Below are positions 36,964 to 46,396 of a DNA stretch of 64,000 bases, one piece after another (position 1 is the stretch's first letter; each line of letters begins with the position of its first letter). The stretch spans positions 62,001 to 126,000 of the forward strand of contig NZ_VIUH01000009.1 of the NCBI RefSeq assembly GCF_007993865.1. Direction: 5' to 3'. The translations under genes and the position numbers were made by a program. The notes beneath the pieces were generated by a model that was not told where the DNA came from, searched no databases, and saw only the letters and a program-made list of their open reading frames with translations. The stretch is from Pseudomonas sp. SJZ079 (lineage in GTDB: Bacteria; Pseudomonadota; Gammaproteobacteria; Pseudomonadales; Pseudomonadaceae).

Positions 36964-37419
36964 TCAGACGAAGCAGAGGGTCAGCGGCTCGGCGACATAG
37001 GCAGGTTTTTCCTGGCCTTCGATCTCCAGTACCGCCTTGGCTTTCAGCAGCCATTGACCGGGGTTCTTCTCGCTGGCGTCGGTCAGGGTGACGACCAGGC
37101 GAACCTTGGAGTCGACCTTGACCGGCTGAATGAAGCGCACGCTGTCGAGGCCGTAGTTGATCGCCATTTTCAGGCCTTGCGGGGTGACCATGATGTCTTC
37201 CATCAGCATCGGCAACAGCGACAGTGAAAGAAAGCCATGGGCGATGGTGCTGCCGAATGGAGTCTGCTTGGCTTTTTCCGGATCGACGTGGATGAACTGG
37301 TGGTCGCCGGTGCATTCGGCGAATTGGTTGATCCGCTGCTGGTCGATGGTCAACCAGTCGGAGCGTCCGAGCTCCTTGCCTACATAGTCTTTGAGTTGTG
37401 TGACGGGTACTGACGGCAT
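36964..37419 (-). CDS. MaoC-family hydratase (NodN-like)
   Basis: 151 aa from MPSVPVTQLKDYVG, with an excellent ribosome site (AAGGAGTAATT). Hot-dog fold; the hydratase motif is seen in FAECTGDHQFIHVDPEKA and GSTIAHGFLSLSLL (Asp/His pair). Likely an (R)-specific enoyl-CoA hydratase acting on fatty acyl-CoA. Monocistronic with its own terminator. Confidence 0.87.
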   Translation of the reverse strand: MPSVPVTQLKDYVGKELGRSDWLTIDQQRINQFAECTGDHQFIHVDPEKAKQTPFGSTIAHGFLSLSLLPMLMEDIMVTPQGLKMAINYGLDSVRFIQPVKVDSKVRLVVTLTDASEKNPGQWLLKAKAVLEIEGQEKPAYVAEPLTLCFV

Positions 37420-37630
37420 AATTACTCCTTGAGGAGGCGGGGGTTTGTTGTGTGTTGTGGCAAACCGCTCTGGCCGTAGATCACCACGGGCTGCGCGTCC
37501 GGTCAAGCCTGCAGCACCCGGCTGAATGATGGGTTATAGGGCACTGCTGTGGGGCGCGCGCTCGGTCATGCGCTGCTGTCGGTTGCGGCTGCTGTTACCC
37601 ACGGTTTAGTCAGCGTGCGGCTGGCCTGCT

Positions 37631-37636
37631 TATAAT
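37631..37636 (+). promoter_or_regulatory. Probable -10 box for lrgAB
   Basis: A consensus TATAAT 81 bp upstream of lrgA, in the 297-bp divergent gap (37420-37716). No good -35 lies at 17 bp, so an activator may be needed. Nothing else is recognised in the gap. Confidence 0.45.
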
Positions 37637-37716
37637 GGCGCTGCCTCGCCGAGGCGTCTGGGGCCGGGCTTGAGCGGTCGCCGTAATGCTCGTCGTTACC
37701 TGATTCGGAGATTTCT

Positions 37717-38079
37717 ATGCTGCTTCGTGGGCTGTCCTGGCTGGTGCTGTGCCAATTGCTCGGCACCGCGCTCAATGTGTTGCTGCTGCCGATGCTGCCG
37801 GGTCCCATCATTGGCATGCTGCTGTTGTTCGCTTTTCTGCTGCTGCGTGGCGAGGTCGGTGAACCGCTGCATGTGGCTGCCAGCAGCCTGCTCAAATATC
37901 TGCCGTTGCTGTTGGTGCCGCCGGCCGTGGGTGTGATGGTCTACGCCGAGGCAATCGTCGCGGACTTCTGGGCGGTGGTCGGGGCGCTGGTGTTATCGCT
38001 GGTGCTGTCGGTGATTTTCGCCGGCTGGCTGATGCAGAAACTCATCGAGCGGCAACAGCGTCGGCAGGAGGAGGCATGA
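37717..38079 (+). CDS. lrgA: CidA/LrgA family protein
   Basis: 120 aa with four membrane segments. Family features: PGPIIGMLLLFAFLLL near residue 30 and a positively charged C-terminus. Related proteins are holin-like and modulate lysis, or export pyruvate with LrgB. CGGAG precedes the ATG. Overlaps lrgB by 4 nt. Confidence 0.88.
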   Translation: MLLRGLSWLVLCQLLGTALNVLLLPMLPGPIIGMLLLFAFLLLRGEVGEPLHVAASSLLKYLPLLLVPPAVGVMVYAEAIVADFWAVVGALVLSLVLSVIFAGWLMQKLIERQQRRQEEA

Positions 38080-38792
38080 GCCTCGACTGGTTTGGCGCCT
38101 GGCACGCCGTGACCCACCACCCGCTGTTTGGCGCCGGGGTCACCCTGGGCGCCTATCAGCTGGGAATTGCCGCCTATGAGAAAACCCGCTGGGTATTCTT
38201 GCAGCCGGTGCTGCTGTCGATGTTACTGGTGATTGGCGTGCTGCTGCTGTGTGGCCTGAGCTTTGCCGATTACAAGGTCAGTGCCGAAATCCTCACCCTG
38301 TTGCTCGGACCGGCCACTGTGGCCTTGGCGGTGCCGCTGTTTCTCAATCTGCGCAGGATTCGTCAGCTGTTCTGGCCGACCCTACTGACGCTGTTGCTCG
38401 CCGGGGTGGTGGCCACTGTGCTGGGCGTGGCCTTCGCCTGGAGCTTCGGCGCCGAGCGGATCATGCTGATGAGCATGGCGCCCAAGTCGGTGACCTCGCC
38501 GATAGCCATGCTGGTGGCCAGCCAGATAGGCGGCATCGCTGCCCTGGCGGCAGTGTTCGTGATGATCACCGGGGTGGTCGGGGCTATTCTCGGTCCATCC
38601 TTGCTACGCCGTTGCGGGGTGCATCACCATGCCGCGATGGGCATGGCCTTGGGCATGACCGCCCATGCGGTGGGCACCGCACGGGCGATGCAGGAAAGTG
38701 AGGAGTGCGGCGCCTTCGCCGCGTTGGCGATGAGCCTGATGGGCATGGTCACGGCGGTGTTGCTGCCGCTGGCGATTGTCCTGTTGACCTGA
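38076..38792 (+). CDS. lrgB: LrgB family protein
   Basis: 238 aa with about seven to eight membrane segments. Conserved LLLGPATVALAVPLF, MSMAPKSVTSPIAM and MGMALGMTAHAVGTARA. Partner of LrgA in the inner membrane; ATGA overlap enforces joint translation. Confidence 0.9.
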   Translation: MSLDWFGAWHAVTHHPLFGAGVTLGAYQLGIAAYEKTRWVFLQPVLLSMLLVIGVLLLCGLSFADYKVSAEILTLLLGPATVALAVPLFLNLRRIRQLFWPTLLTLLLAGVVATVLGVAFAWSFGAERIMLMSMAPKSVTSPIAMLVASQIGGIAALAAVFVMITGVVGAILGPSLLRRCGVHHHAAMGMALGMTAHAVGTARAMQESEECGAFAALAMSLMGMVTAVLLPLAIVLLT

Positions 38793-38802
38793 GGACTGGC
38801 CG

Positions 38803-39393
38803 ATGAATTTGCCGCTCTTTACCTTGAACACCGTGCTGTTTCCCGGCTGCTTGCTCGACCTACAGGTATTCGAGGCGCGTTACCTGGACATGCTCGGCCG
38901 CTGCATGAAGCGCGGCGAAGGCTTCGGCGTGGTGTGTATCGTCGAGGGCGAGGAGGTTGGCGAGGCGGCCGAGCGCTTCGCGGCGATTGGTTGCGAGGCG
39001 TTGATCCGCGACTTTCAGCAGCGACCCAACGGCCTGCTGGGGATTCGTGTCGAAGGGGGGCGGCGTTTCAAGGTGCGTCGCGCCCAGGTGCTGCCCGATC
39101 AATTGACCATGGCCGAGGTCGATTGGCTGGAGGAGGGCCCGGAGCTGCCCTTGCTCGACGAGCATGCCGATCTGACGGCGTTGCTCCATGCCCTGGCCGC
39201 CCACCCGATGGTCGCGGCGCTGGGCATGGGCGGAGCCGTCGGCGATCAGGCGGCTTTGGCCAATCACCTGGCGTACCTGTTGCCCTTGGCATCGGAACAG
39301 AAGGTGCAACTGCTGGCGCTTGACGAGCCGCAGGCGCGCCTGAGTCTGCTGCAAAGCGTGCTCGATCAGCTGCAGGGCGAAGTCACTGGCTAG
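38803..39393 (+). CDS. LON peptidase N-terminal (substrate-binding) domain protein
   Basis: 196 aa comprising only the Lon N-domain: MNLPLFTLNTVLFPGCLLDLQVFEARYLDML and the helical EQKVQLLALDEPQARLSLL end. No ATPase or protease part. Possibly a substrate adaptor; role unproven. 10 nt after lrgB, so perhaps co-transcribed. Confidence 0.85.
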   Translation: MNLPLFTLNTVLFPGCLLDLQVFEARYLDMLGRCMKRGEGFGVVCIVEGEEVGEAAERFAAIGCEALIRDFQQRPNGLLGIRVEGGRRFKVRRAQVLPDQLTMAEVDWLEEGPELPLLDEHADLTALLHALAAHPMVAALGMGGAVGDQAALANHLAYLLPLASEQKVQLLALDEPQARLSLLQSVLDQLQGEVTG

Positions 39394-39408
39394 GGTCTGG
39401 CGGGCAAC

Positions 39409-40725
39409 TCAATAGCGGTAGAGCAATTGCCCGGCCGACAGGTGCCAGGTGGCGATGATCCCCAGCAACGCCAGGCAGGCGGGCAGGACCAGCCACCACA
39501 CCTTGGCCGGCAGCGGCGCCAGCGGCATGCTCCGTTGCGTCAGATTCAGGCTCAGGGCGCACAGGCTGCCAGCCAATAAGGCACCGGCGACTATGTCGCT
39601 CGGCCAATGCACCCCCAGGTACACCCGTGACACGGCGATGCTCAGCGCAGGCAGACTGGCGAGCAGCAGCCAGGCCAGGCGCAGGCGGGCCGGCTGACCG
39701 CGTCCGGCCAGAACCCCGAGTACCAGAAAGAACGCCACCGCCGCGGAGCTGTGGCCGCTGGGGAAGCTGAAGCTGCCCAACGGTTCGAGCAGTACCTCGG
39801 GTCGGTTGCGGGCGAACCAGGCTTTCAATGCGCCGTTGGCCAGTGCGGTGCCGAGCAGGGTGCTGCCGGCAAACAGCGCGGCGCGCCACTGCCGGGCCAG
39901 CAACAGCATCAGACACAGCAGGCTGCCTGCGGCCAGTTGACTGTTGAAGTCGCCGAGCCGGGTGATCAGCACCATCAGCGGGTCGAGGCTGGCGCTACGC
40001 TGCTCCTGGAGCAGCGCCAGCAGGCCTTGGTCCAGCGGCGTCAGTCTTGGCCAGCCAATAAACAGACCGAACAGCAACAGCAGGCTCAATCCCGCGGCGA
40101 GCAGGCTGGCGCGACGCTGTTCGCGCAGGCTGCTGTGCACGCTGACAATCAGCACCAGCGCCAGGCCAGCGGCGAGCAGTGCGGCCTGTTGCCAGAAGCC
40201 TGTCGGCAACGGCAGGCGCAACGCTGCGCCGGTGGCCCAGCCCGGCAGCAGGTAGGCGATGACCCAGCCCGCCGCCGCCAGCAGACTGACCGCGATGAAG
40301 CGCCCGACTGGCATGTTGAGCATGCCGGCGACCATCGGCAGCATGGGCCGCAAGGGGCCGATGAAACGCCCGACCAGCAGGCTGGCGACGCCGTAGCGCT
40401 GGAAATAGATTTCGGCACCGGCCAGCCATTGCGGGTGATGGCGCAGGCCGGGCAGGCGACGAATGTCCTGATGAAAGTAACGCCCGCTGGCGTAGGACAG
40501 GGCGTCGCCGAGCAGGCCACCGCAGTAGGCCAGGGCCAGGGTTTCGCCGAGCGTCAGCGCGCCGTTGCCGGCCAGCACGGCGACGGCGAACAGTAACAAG
40601 GTGCCCGGTACGATGATCCCGACGATCGCCAGGCATTCGGTGCAGGCGATCAGGAAAATCGCCAGGCCCAGCCATTGCGGATTGCTGCCGAGCCAGGCGG
40701 TCAAGCTGTCGAGCCATTGGCTCAT
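39409..40725 (-). CDS. DedA-PAP2 fusion membrane protein
   Basis: 438 aa from MSQWLDSLTAW. N-terminal DedA/VTT domain (1-200; ECLAIVGIIVPGTLLL, GRFIGPLRPMLPMVAG). The C-terminal PAP2 phosphatase domain (about 250-410) has all three motifs: KAWFARNRP, PSGHSSA and SRVYLGVHWPSD. Suggests lipid-carrier flipping linked to lipid-phosphate hydrolysis, as in undecaprenyl phosphate recycling; this is inference. Start overlaps the glycosylase stop by 4 nt. Confidence 0.9.
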   Translation of the reverse strand: MSQWLDSLTAWLGSNPQWLGLAIFLIACTECLAIVGIIVPGTLLLFAVAVLAGNGALTLGETLALAYCGGLLGDALSYASGRYFHQDIRRLPGLRHHPQWLAGAEIYFQRYGVASLLVGRFIGPLRPMLPMVAGMLNMPVGRFIAVSLLAAAGWVIAYLLPGWATGAALRLPLPTGFWQQAALLAAGLALVLIVSVHSSLREQRRASLLAAGLSLLLLFGLFIGWPRLTPLDQGLLALLQEQRSASLDPLMVLITRLGDFNSQLAAGSLLCLMLLLARQWRAALFAGSTLLGTALANGALKAWFARNRPEVLLEPLGSFSFPSGHSSAAVAFFLVLGVLAGRGQPARLRLAWLLLASLPALSIAVSRVYLGVHWPSDIVAGALLAGSLCALSLNLTQRSMPLAPLPAKVWWLVLPACLALLGIIATWHLSAGQLLYRY

Positions 40726-41438
40726 CGGTGGGCATCCTGTGGGCCGAGTAGATGGTAGTCGCGTCCCTCGACTTGGCCGCGACGCAGCGGGTTGCGCGTG
40801 CAGCAACGGGCGAAGGCCGCGTCGACGAAACGGTAGGGCAGCTGCTCGTCGCGTCCATGGGGAATGCCCAGGCGAGTGGTTTGCACGATCTGCGCCGGAC
40901 GCTCGCCGACATCCTCGACGAACAGCCGTTGCGGATCGAAGCGCTGCGCGTCCCAGTCTGCGACTTTCAAACCGAGTGCTTTGCACAGCAGGGTCTGCCC
41001 GGCACAGAGCCTTGCCAGGGCGCGCGGCTGGTCTTGGCTATCCGGATTGTTGGCCTGCATTTGCGCCAGGCTGGCGGCGTCCGAGTGCGGGTCGAGCCAG
41101 GGATGGGCGGACTTGATCAGCACCGCGTTACCTGGGCCCTGTGCACTGAAGTTCAGCGAGTCATTGCCGCGTGCGTAATACATATAGATGTGCCCGCCGT
41201 CGAGAAACAAGGCTTTGCGTTTCTCGGTGTAGCCGAGCGAGGCATGGCTGCCTTTCTCGTCCAGATAATAGGCCTCGGTTTCGATGATTCGTGCGGCCAG
41301 CCAGCGTTCGCCCTGGCGATGGCGAATCACCTTGCCGAGCAGCTCGCGAGCGAGCTGGCGTGCGTCACGGTCGAAGAAGCTGTCCGCCAGGGGGCGGGCC
41401 TGTGGCCAGGGCAGGCTAGGGCAGGGGACGTGTGGCAT
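40722..41438 (-). CDS. DNA-3-methyladenine glycosylase (AAG/MPG family)
   Basis: 238 aa. Family motifs LARELLGKVI, ARIIETEAYYLDEKGSHASLGYTEKRKALF (catalytic Glu and the DxASH-like loop) and YMYYARGNDSLNF. Excises alkylated purines. Somewhat longer at the C-terminus than minimal AAG enzymes. Upstream partner of the DedA-PAP2 gene. Confidence 0.9.
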   Translation of the reverse strand: MPHVPCPSLPWPQARPLADSFFDRDARQLARELLGKVIRHRQGERWLAARIIETEAYYLDEKGSHASLGYTEKRKALFLDGGHIYMYYARGNDSLNFSAQGPGNAVLIKSAHPWLDPHSDAASLAQMQANNPDSQDQPRALARLCAGQTLLCKALGLKVADWDAQRFDPQRLFVEDVGERPAQIVQTTRLGIPHGRDEQLPYRFVDAAFARCCTRNPLRRGQVEGRDYHLLGPQDAHR

Positions 41439-41658
41439 GTGCGGTCACGGGGTGTCGGCAGGCATGGACTGGGCTGAGCTGAGCTGGGCGCGATCATAGC
41501 AAACTGCAGCGTGGCGGTTTGCGCCGTCCGGGCCCTGGCGCATGAGCGGGGTGCTGCGGCCGTTACCGGCTGGTGCCGCGCGTGGTCAGTTCGGGCTCCT
41601 GGCGGGCGGCCTGCCGACCATCTGCCGGGCACCGCTGTGCGCGAGGCGGCGGCGCGGC

Positions 41659-41664
41659 TATAAT
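41659..41664 (+). promoter_or_regulatory. Probable -10 box for proA
   Basis: A TATAAT 34 bp before the proA ATG in the 260-bp gap. The G/C-rich DNA upstream shows no clear -35. Nothing else is seen in the gap. Confidence 0.45.
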
Positions 41665-41698
41665 CAGCCGCTTTCCCTACTGCCAGGCCCCTGAGACC

Positions 41699-42967
41699 AT
41701 GACAGAGTCCGTGCTCGACTATATGACCCGTCTGGGCCGCGCGGCCCGCGAAGCCTCGCGGATAGTCGCCCGTGCCAGCAGCGCACAGAAGAACCGCGCC
41801 CTGCAGGCCGCCGCCGAGGCCCTGGATGCCGCGCGCGCCGAATTGACCGAGGCCAATGAAAAAGACCTCGCCGCCGGCCGTGCCAATGGCCTGGAACCGG
41901 CGCTGCTCGACCGCCTGGCGCTGACCCCGGCGCGTATCGACGGGATGATCGAAGGCCTGCGCCAGGTCGCCGGCTTACCCGATCCGGTCGGCGCGATTCG
42001 CGACATGAGCTACCGTCCGTCCGGTATTCAGGTCGGCAAGATGCGCGTGCCGCTGGGGGTGATCGGGATCATTTACGAGTCGCGGCCCAATGTGACCATC
42101 GACGCCGCCAGCCTGTGTTTGAAGTCCGGTAACGCCACCATCCTGCGCGGCGGTTCCGAGGCCATTCATTCCAACCGCGCCATCGCCGCCTGTATTCAGC
42201 GCGGCCTGGCTGCCGCCGATCTGCCGGCTGCCGTGGTCCAGGTGGTGGAAACCACCGACCGTGCCGCCGTCGGTGCGCTGATTTCGATGCCCGAGTTCGT
42301 CGACGTGATAGTGCCGCGTGGCGGCAAGAGCCTGATCGAACGCATCAGCCGTGACGCGCGGGTGCCGGTGATCAAGCACCTGGATGGTATCTGTCACGTC
42401 TATGTCGATGCCCTGGCCGAGCTGGCCAAGGCGCAGCAGATCGCCTTCAACGCCAAGACCTACCGCTATGGCATCTGCGGGGCGATGGAAACCCTGTTGG
42501 TCGACCAGGCAATAGCGGCCGCGTTTCTGCCGGCCATGGCGCAGCTGTTCGCCGAGAAGGGCGTCGAGTTGCGCGGCTGCGCGCGTACCCAGGCGCTGAT
42601 TCAGGTACTGCCGGCCAGCGAAGAGGATTGGCACACCGAGTACCTGGCGCCGATCCTGTCGATTCGCGTGGTCGACGGCCTGGAACAGGCCATCGAACAC
42701 ATCAATCACTATGGTTCGCACCACACCGATGCCATAGTCACCGAGCATCAGGGCCATGCCCGGCGCTTTCTCGCCGAGGTCGATTCCAGTTCGGTAATGC
42801 TCAACGCCCCGACCTGCTTTGCCGATGGCTTCGAGTACGGCCTCGGTGCGGAGATCGGCATCTCCACCGACAAGCTGCATGCCCGCGGTCCGGTCGGCCT
42901 GGAAGGTTTGACCTGTGAGAAGTATGTGGTGATCGGCGACGGTCAACTGCGCGGGCAGAATGCCTAA
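41699..42967 (+). CDS. proA: Gamma-glutamyl phosphate reductase
   Basis: 422 aa from [13 protein letters not shown]. The catalytic Cys lies in [12 protein letters not shown]; also [21 protein letters not shown] and the C-terminal FGLGTEIGIST-like [21 protein letters not shown]. Second step of proline synthesis. Overlaps nadD by 8 nt. Confidence 0.96.
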   Translation: MTESVLDYMTRLGRAAREASRIVARASSAQKNRALQAAAEALDAARAELTEANEKDLAAGRANGLEPALLDRLALTPARIDGMIEGLRQVAGLPDPVGAIRDMSYRPSGIQVGKMRVPLGVIGIIYESRPNVTIDAASLCLKSGNATILRGGSEAIHSNRAIAACIQRGLAAADLPAAVVQVVETTDRAAVGALISMPEFVDVIVPRGGKSLIERISRDARVPVIKHLDGICHVYVDALAELAKAQQIAFNAKTYRYGICGAMETLLVDQAIAAAFLPAMAQLFAEKGVELRGCARTQALIQVLPASEEDWHTEYLAPILSIRVVDGLEQAIEHINHYGSHHTDAIVTEHQGHARRFLAEVDSSSVMLNAPTCFADGFEYGLGAEIGISTDKLHARGPVGLEGLTCEKYVVIGDGQLRGQNA

Positions 42968-43604
42968 ACGTATTGGCATGTTTGGCGGTACTTTCGATCC
43001 GCTACATATAGGTCACCTGCGCAGCGCGCTGGAAGTGGCGGAGTTCATGGCGCTCGATGAGTTGCGTCTGATCCCCAGCGCGCGTCCGCCGCATCGCAGT
43101 GCGCCGCAGGTGTCGGCCAGCGACCGTTTGGCCATGGTCGAACTGGCCGTGGCGGGTTTGCCGCCGCTGTGCGTGGATGATCGCGAGCTGAAACGCGACA
43201 GGCCGTCGTACAGCATCGATACCCTGGAGTCGTTGCGCGCCGAACTGGACGCCGACGATCAATTGTTTCTGTTGCTGGGCTGGGATGCCTTTTGTGGGCT
43301 GCCCAGCTGGCACCGTTGGACCGAGTTATTGGAGCACTGTCACATTCTGGTGCTGCAACGGCCGGATGCCGACAGCGACGCTCCGGAAGCCCTGCGCAAC
43401 CTGCTGGCAGCGCGCAGCGTCAATGATCCGCTGAGCCTGAGTGGGCCTGGCGGGCAGATTTCTTTTGTCTGGCAGACCCCGCTTGCGGTGTCCGCCACGC
43501 AGATCCGCGGGCTATTGGCGGACGGAAAGTCGATACGTTTTCTGGTGCCCGATGCGGTACTGGCTTATATCCACGCGCACGGGCTGTACCGTGCCGTTAA
43601 CTGA
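42960..43604 (+). CDS. nadD: Nicotinate-nucleotide adenylyltransferase
   Basis: 214 aa. Nucleotidyltransferase motif [12 protein letters not shown] at the N-terminus and the SxTxxR-type [10 protein letters not shown] near the C-terminus. Makes deamido-NAD from NaMN and ATP. Located between proA and rsfS as usual in the genus. Confidence 0.96.
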   Translation: MPKRIGMFGGTFDPLHIGHLRSALEVAEFMALDELRLIPSARPPHRSAPQVSASDRLAMVELAVAGLPPLCVDDRELKRDRPSYSIDTLESLRAELDADDQLFLLLGWDAFCGLPSWHRWTELLEHCHILVLQRPDADSDAPEALRNLLAARSVNDPLSLSGPGGQISFVWQTPLAVSATQIRGLLADGKSIRFLVPDAVLAYIHAHGLYRAVN

Positions 43605-43626
43605 ACACGAGACAAACGAGTTACTT

Positions 43627-44013
43627 ATGAAGAAGCAAGAAATGCTCAGCGAAGACCTGGTCAAACTGGCCATCGCTGCCCTGGAAGACATCAAGGCGCA
43701 AGACATCACCACCATCGATGTGCGCGAGAAGACCAGCATCACCGATTTCATGGTGATCGCCAGCGGCACCTCCAGCCGTCACGTCAAGTCGCTGGTCGAC
43801 AACGTGCTGGAGAAGGTCAAGGAAAAGGGCGTGCGCCCGATTGGCAGCGAAGGCCTGGATACCGGTGAGTGGGCGCTGCTCGACCTGGGCGACATCGTGG
43901 TCCACGTGATGCTGCCGACTGCCCGTCAATTCTACGACCTCGAGCGTCTCTGGCAGGGCGCCGAGCAGAGCCGTGCACAGCACAGCCAGGACCTGCACCC
44001 GGATCACGAGTAA
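43627..44013 (+). CDS. rsfS: Ribosomal silencing factor RsfS
   Basis: 128 aa from [10 protein letters not shown]; an internal ATG five codons later is possible. Core motif [21 protein letters not shown] and [17 protein letters not shown]. Binds ribosomal protein L14 and blocks subunit joining when nutrients are low. Confidence 0.94.
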   Translation: MKKQEMLSEDLVKLAIAALEDIKAQDITTIDVREKTSITDFMVIASGTSSRHVKSLVDNVLEKVKEKGVRPIGSEGLDTGEWALLDLGDIVVHVMLPTARQFYDLERLWQGAEQSRAQHSQDLHPDHE

Positions 44014-44025
44014 GGGTCGGCCGTT

Positions 44026-44493
44026 GTGCGTATCAAGCTGATCGCCGTCGGCTCGCGGATGCCACGCTGGGTGGAGGACGGCTGGCAGGAGTATGCCAAG
44101 CGCATGCCCGCCGAACTGGCGCTTGAGCTGGTGGAAATTCCGTTGACCACGCGCGGCAAAAACGCCGATGTGGCGCGGATGATCCGCCAGGAAGGCGAAG
44201 CCATGCTGGCCAAGGTGCAAGCGGGGGAGCGTATCGTCACCCTGGAGGTCGAAGGGCGGCCGTGGAGCACCGAGCAGTTGGCCGTCGAGCTGGACAAGTG
44301 GCGCCTGGATGCGCGCACCGTCAACCTCATGGTCGGTGGTCCGGAAGGCTTGGCGGCGGAGGTGCAGGCGCGCAGCGAGCAGCGTTGGTCGCTGTCGCCG
44401 TTGACCTTGCCACACCCGCTGGTGCGCATCCTCATCGGCGAACAAATCTATCGGGCCTGGACGGTGTTGTCCGGCCACCCGTATCACAAATAA
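44026..44493 (+). CDS. rlmH: 23S rRNA (pseudouridine1915-N3)-methyltransferase
   Basis: 155 aa, exactly the family length, GTG start. SPOUT knot motif [11 protein letters not shown] and the C-terminal [23 protein letters not shown]. Methylates the pseudouridine in helix 69. 12 nt after rsfS. Confidence 0.96.
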   Translation: MRIKLIAVGSRMPRWVEDGWQEYAKRMPAELALELVEIPLTTRGKNADVARMIRQEGEAMLAKVQAGERIVTLEVEGRPWSTEQLAVELDKWRLDARTVNLMVGGPEGLAAEVQARSEQRWSLSPLTLPHPLVRILIGEQIYRAWTVLSGHPYHK

Positions 44494-44506
44494 CCAGCAG
44501 TCGCCG

Positions 44507-46396
44507 ATGCCTCAACCGATCCGCCTCAACGACCATGACAAAGACGCGCGCTTGATCCGCAGGCGCGCGCTGGTCGGTGCGGCTGTGGTTTTTTTGCTGA
44601 TCGGCCTGTTGGTTGCCCGTCTGTATTACCTGCAGGTGGTGCAGTACGAGTATCACTCGACCCTGTCGGAAAACAATCGGGTGCATGTGCAGCCGATTCC
44701 GCCGACCCGTGGGCTGATCTTCGACCGCAATGGGGTGATCATCGCCGACAATCGACCCAGCTTCAGCCTGACCCTGAGCCGCGAGCGGGCGGGTGATTGG
44801 CAGCAGGTGCTGGATGTCATAGTCGAGGTGCTGGAACTCAGTGAGGATGAGCGCACGCTGTTCGAGAAGCGCGTGCGCCAGGGCCGGCGGCCATTCGAGC
44901 CGGTGCCGGTGTTGTTCGAGTTGAGCGAAGAGCAGATCGCCCGTATCGCGGTCAATCAGTTCCGCTTGCCGGGGGTCGAGGTGTCCGCGCAGCTGGTCCG
45001 GCATTACCCGCAGGGCGAGCACTTCGCCCATTCGGTGGGCTATGTCGGGCGGATCAACGAGGCGGAGTTGAAAGGTCTCGATCCAGTGGCCTATAGCGGC
45101 ACTCACCACATCGGTAAAACCGGGATCGAGCGCTTCTACGAGGCGGAGCTGCACGGCGAAGTGGGCTACGAAGAGGTCGAGACCAATGCCCGCGGCCGCG
45201 TGTTGCGGGTGCTCAAACGCACCGACCCGCTGCCCGGCAAGGATATCCGGCTGACCCTCGATGTGCACCTGCAAGAGGCTGCCGAGGCCGCGTTGGGCGG
45301 TCGCCGCGGTGCCATCGTGGCGATCCAGCCGGCGACCGGCGAGGTGCTGGCCATGGTCAGTCAACCGAGTTTCGACCCCAACCCCTTCGTCACCGGCATC
45401 AGTTTCAAGGCCTATGCCGAGTTGCGCGACTCGATCGATCGGCCGCTGTTCAACCGGGTATTGCGTGGGCTGTACCCGCCGGGCTCGACCATCAAACCGA
45501 TGATGGCGGTGGCGGGCCTGGATGCCGGGGTGATCACCCCCTCTACGCGGGTGTTCGATCCCGGCTTCTATCAGTTGCCCAACGTGCAGCATAAGTACCG
45601 TAACTGGAACCGCAGCGGTGACGGTTGGGTGAATCTGGAAATGGCGATCATGCGCTCCAATGACACCTACTTCTATGACCTCGCGCATAAGATGGGCATC
45701 GACCGGATGCACGACTACATGACCCGTTTTGGTCTCGGTCAGCGGGTGTCCCTGGACATGTTCGAGGAGACTTCCGGCTTGATGCCTTCACGCGACTGGA
45801 AGCGTGCGCGCTATCGCCAGCCCTGGTATCCGGGGGAGACGTTGATTCTCGGCATCGGTCAGGGCTACATGCAAACCACGCCGCTGCAGTTGGCGCAGGC
45901 CGCGACGCTGATGGCCAGTCGCGGCAAGTGGATTCGTCCGCACCTGGCCAAGAGCATCGAAGGCCGGCCGCCAGTTGATTCTGAGCCGCTGCCGGACATC
46001 CAGCTGCACGATGCCAAGTACTGGGATTACGCCCGCTTCGGCATGGAACAGGTCATGCACGGTCCGCGCGGCACCGCGCGTAAGGTCGGCGACACTGCGG
46101 TGTACCGCATCGCCGGCAAGAGCGGTACGGCGCAGGTGGTGGCGATCAAGCAAGGTGAGAAATACGACCGCAGCAAGGTCCAGGAGCGCCATCGCGACCA
46201 TGCCCTGTTCGTCGCCTTCGCGCCGGTGGAGAACCCGCAGATCGTTGTGGCCGTAATGGTGGAGAATGGCGAGTCGGGCTCGGGCGTGGCGGCGCCGGTG
46301 GTCAAGCAGGTGATGGACGCCTGGTTGCTGGATGACAGCGGTCAATTGAAGGCCGAGTACGCGCCACCCTTGAGCGCGGAGATTAGCCACCGATGA
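44507..46396 (+). CDS. mrdA: Penicillin-binding protein 2 (elongasome transpeptidase)
   Basis: 629 aa. One N-terminal membrane helix (about 26-46), pedestal domain (PTRGLIFDRNGVIIADN), then transpeptidase motifs: SxxK in GSTIKPM, SxN in RSNDTYFYD and KSGTAQV. Cross-links peptidoglycan during rod elongation with RodA. 4-nt overlap with rodA. Confidence 0.97.
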   Translation: MPQPIRLNDHDKDARLIRRRALVGAAVVFLLIGLLVARLYYLQVVQYEYHSTLSENNRVHVQPIPPTRGLIFDRNGVIIADNRPSFSLTLSRERAGDWQQVLDVIVEVLELSEDERTLFEKRVRQGRRPFEPVPVLFELSEEQIARIAVNQFRLPGVEVSAQLVRHYPQGEHFAHSVGYVGRINEAELKGLDPVAYSGTHHIGKTGIERFYEAELHGEVGYEEVETNARGRVLRVLKRTDPLPGKDIRLTLDVHLQEAAEAALGGRRGAIVAIQPATGEVLAMVSQPSFDPNPFVTGISFKAYAELRDSIDRPLFNRVLRGLYPPGSTIKPMMAVAGLDAGVITPSTRVFDPGFYQLPNVQHKYRNWNRSGDGWVNLEMAIMRSNDTYFYDLAHKMGIDRMHDYMTRFGLGQRVSLDMFEETSGLMPSRDWKRARYRQPWYPGETLILGIGQGYMQTTPLQLAQAATLMASRGKWIRPHLAKSIEGRPPVDSEPLPDIQLHDAKYWDYARFGMEQVMHGPRGTARKVGDTAVYRIAGKSGTAQVVAIKQGEKYDRSKVQERHRDHALFVAFAPVENPQIVVAVMVENGESGSGVAAPVVKQVMDAWLLDDSGQLKAEYAPPLSAEISHR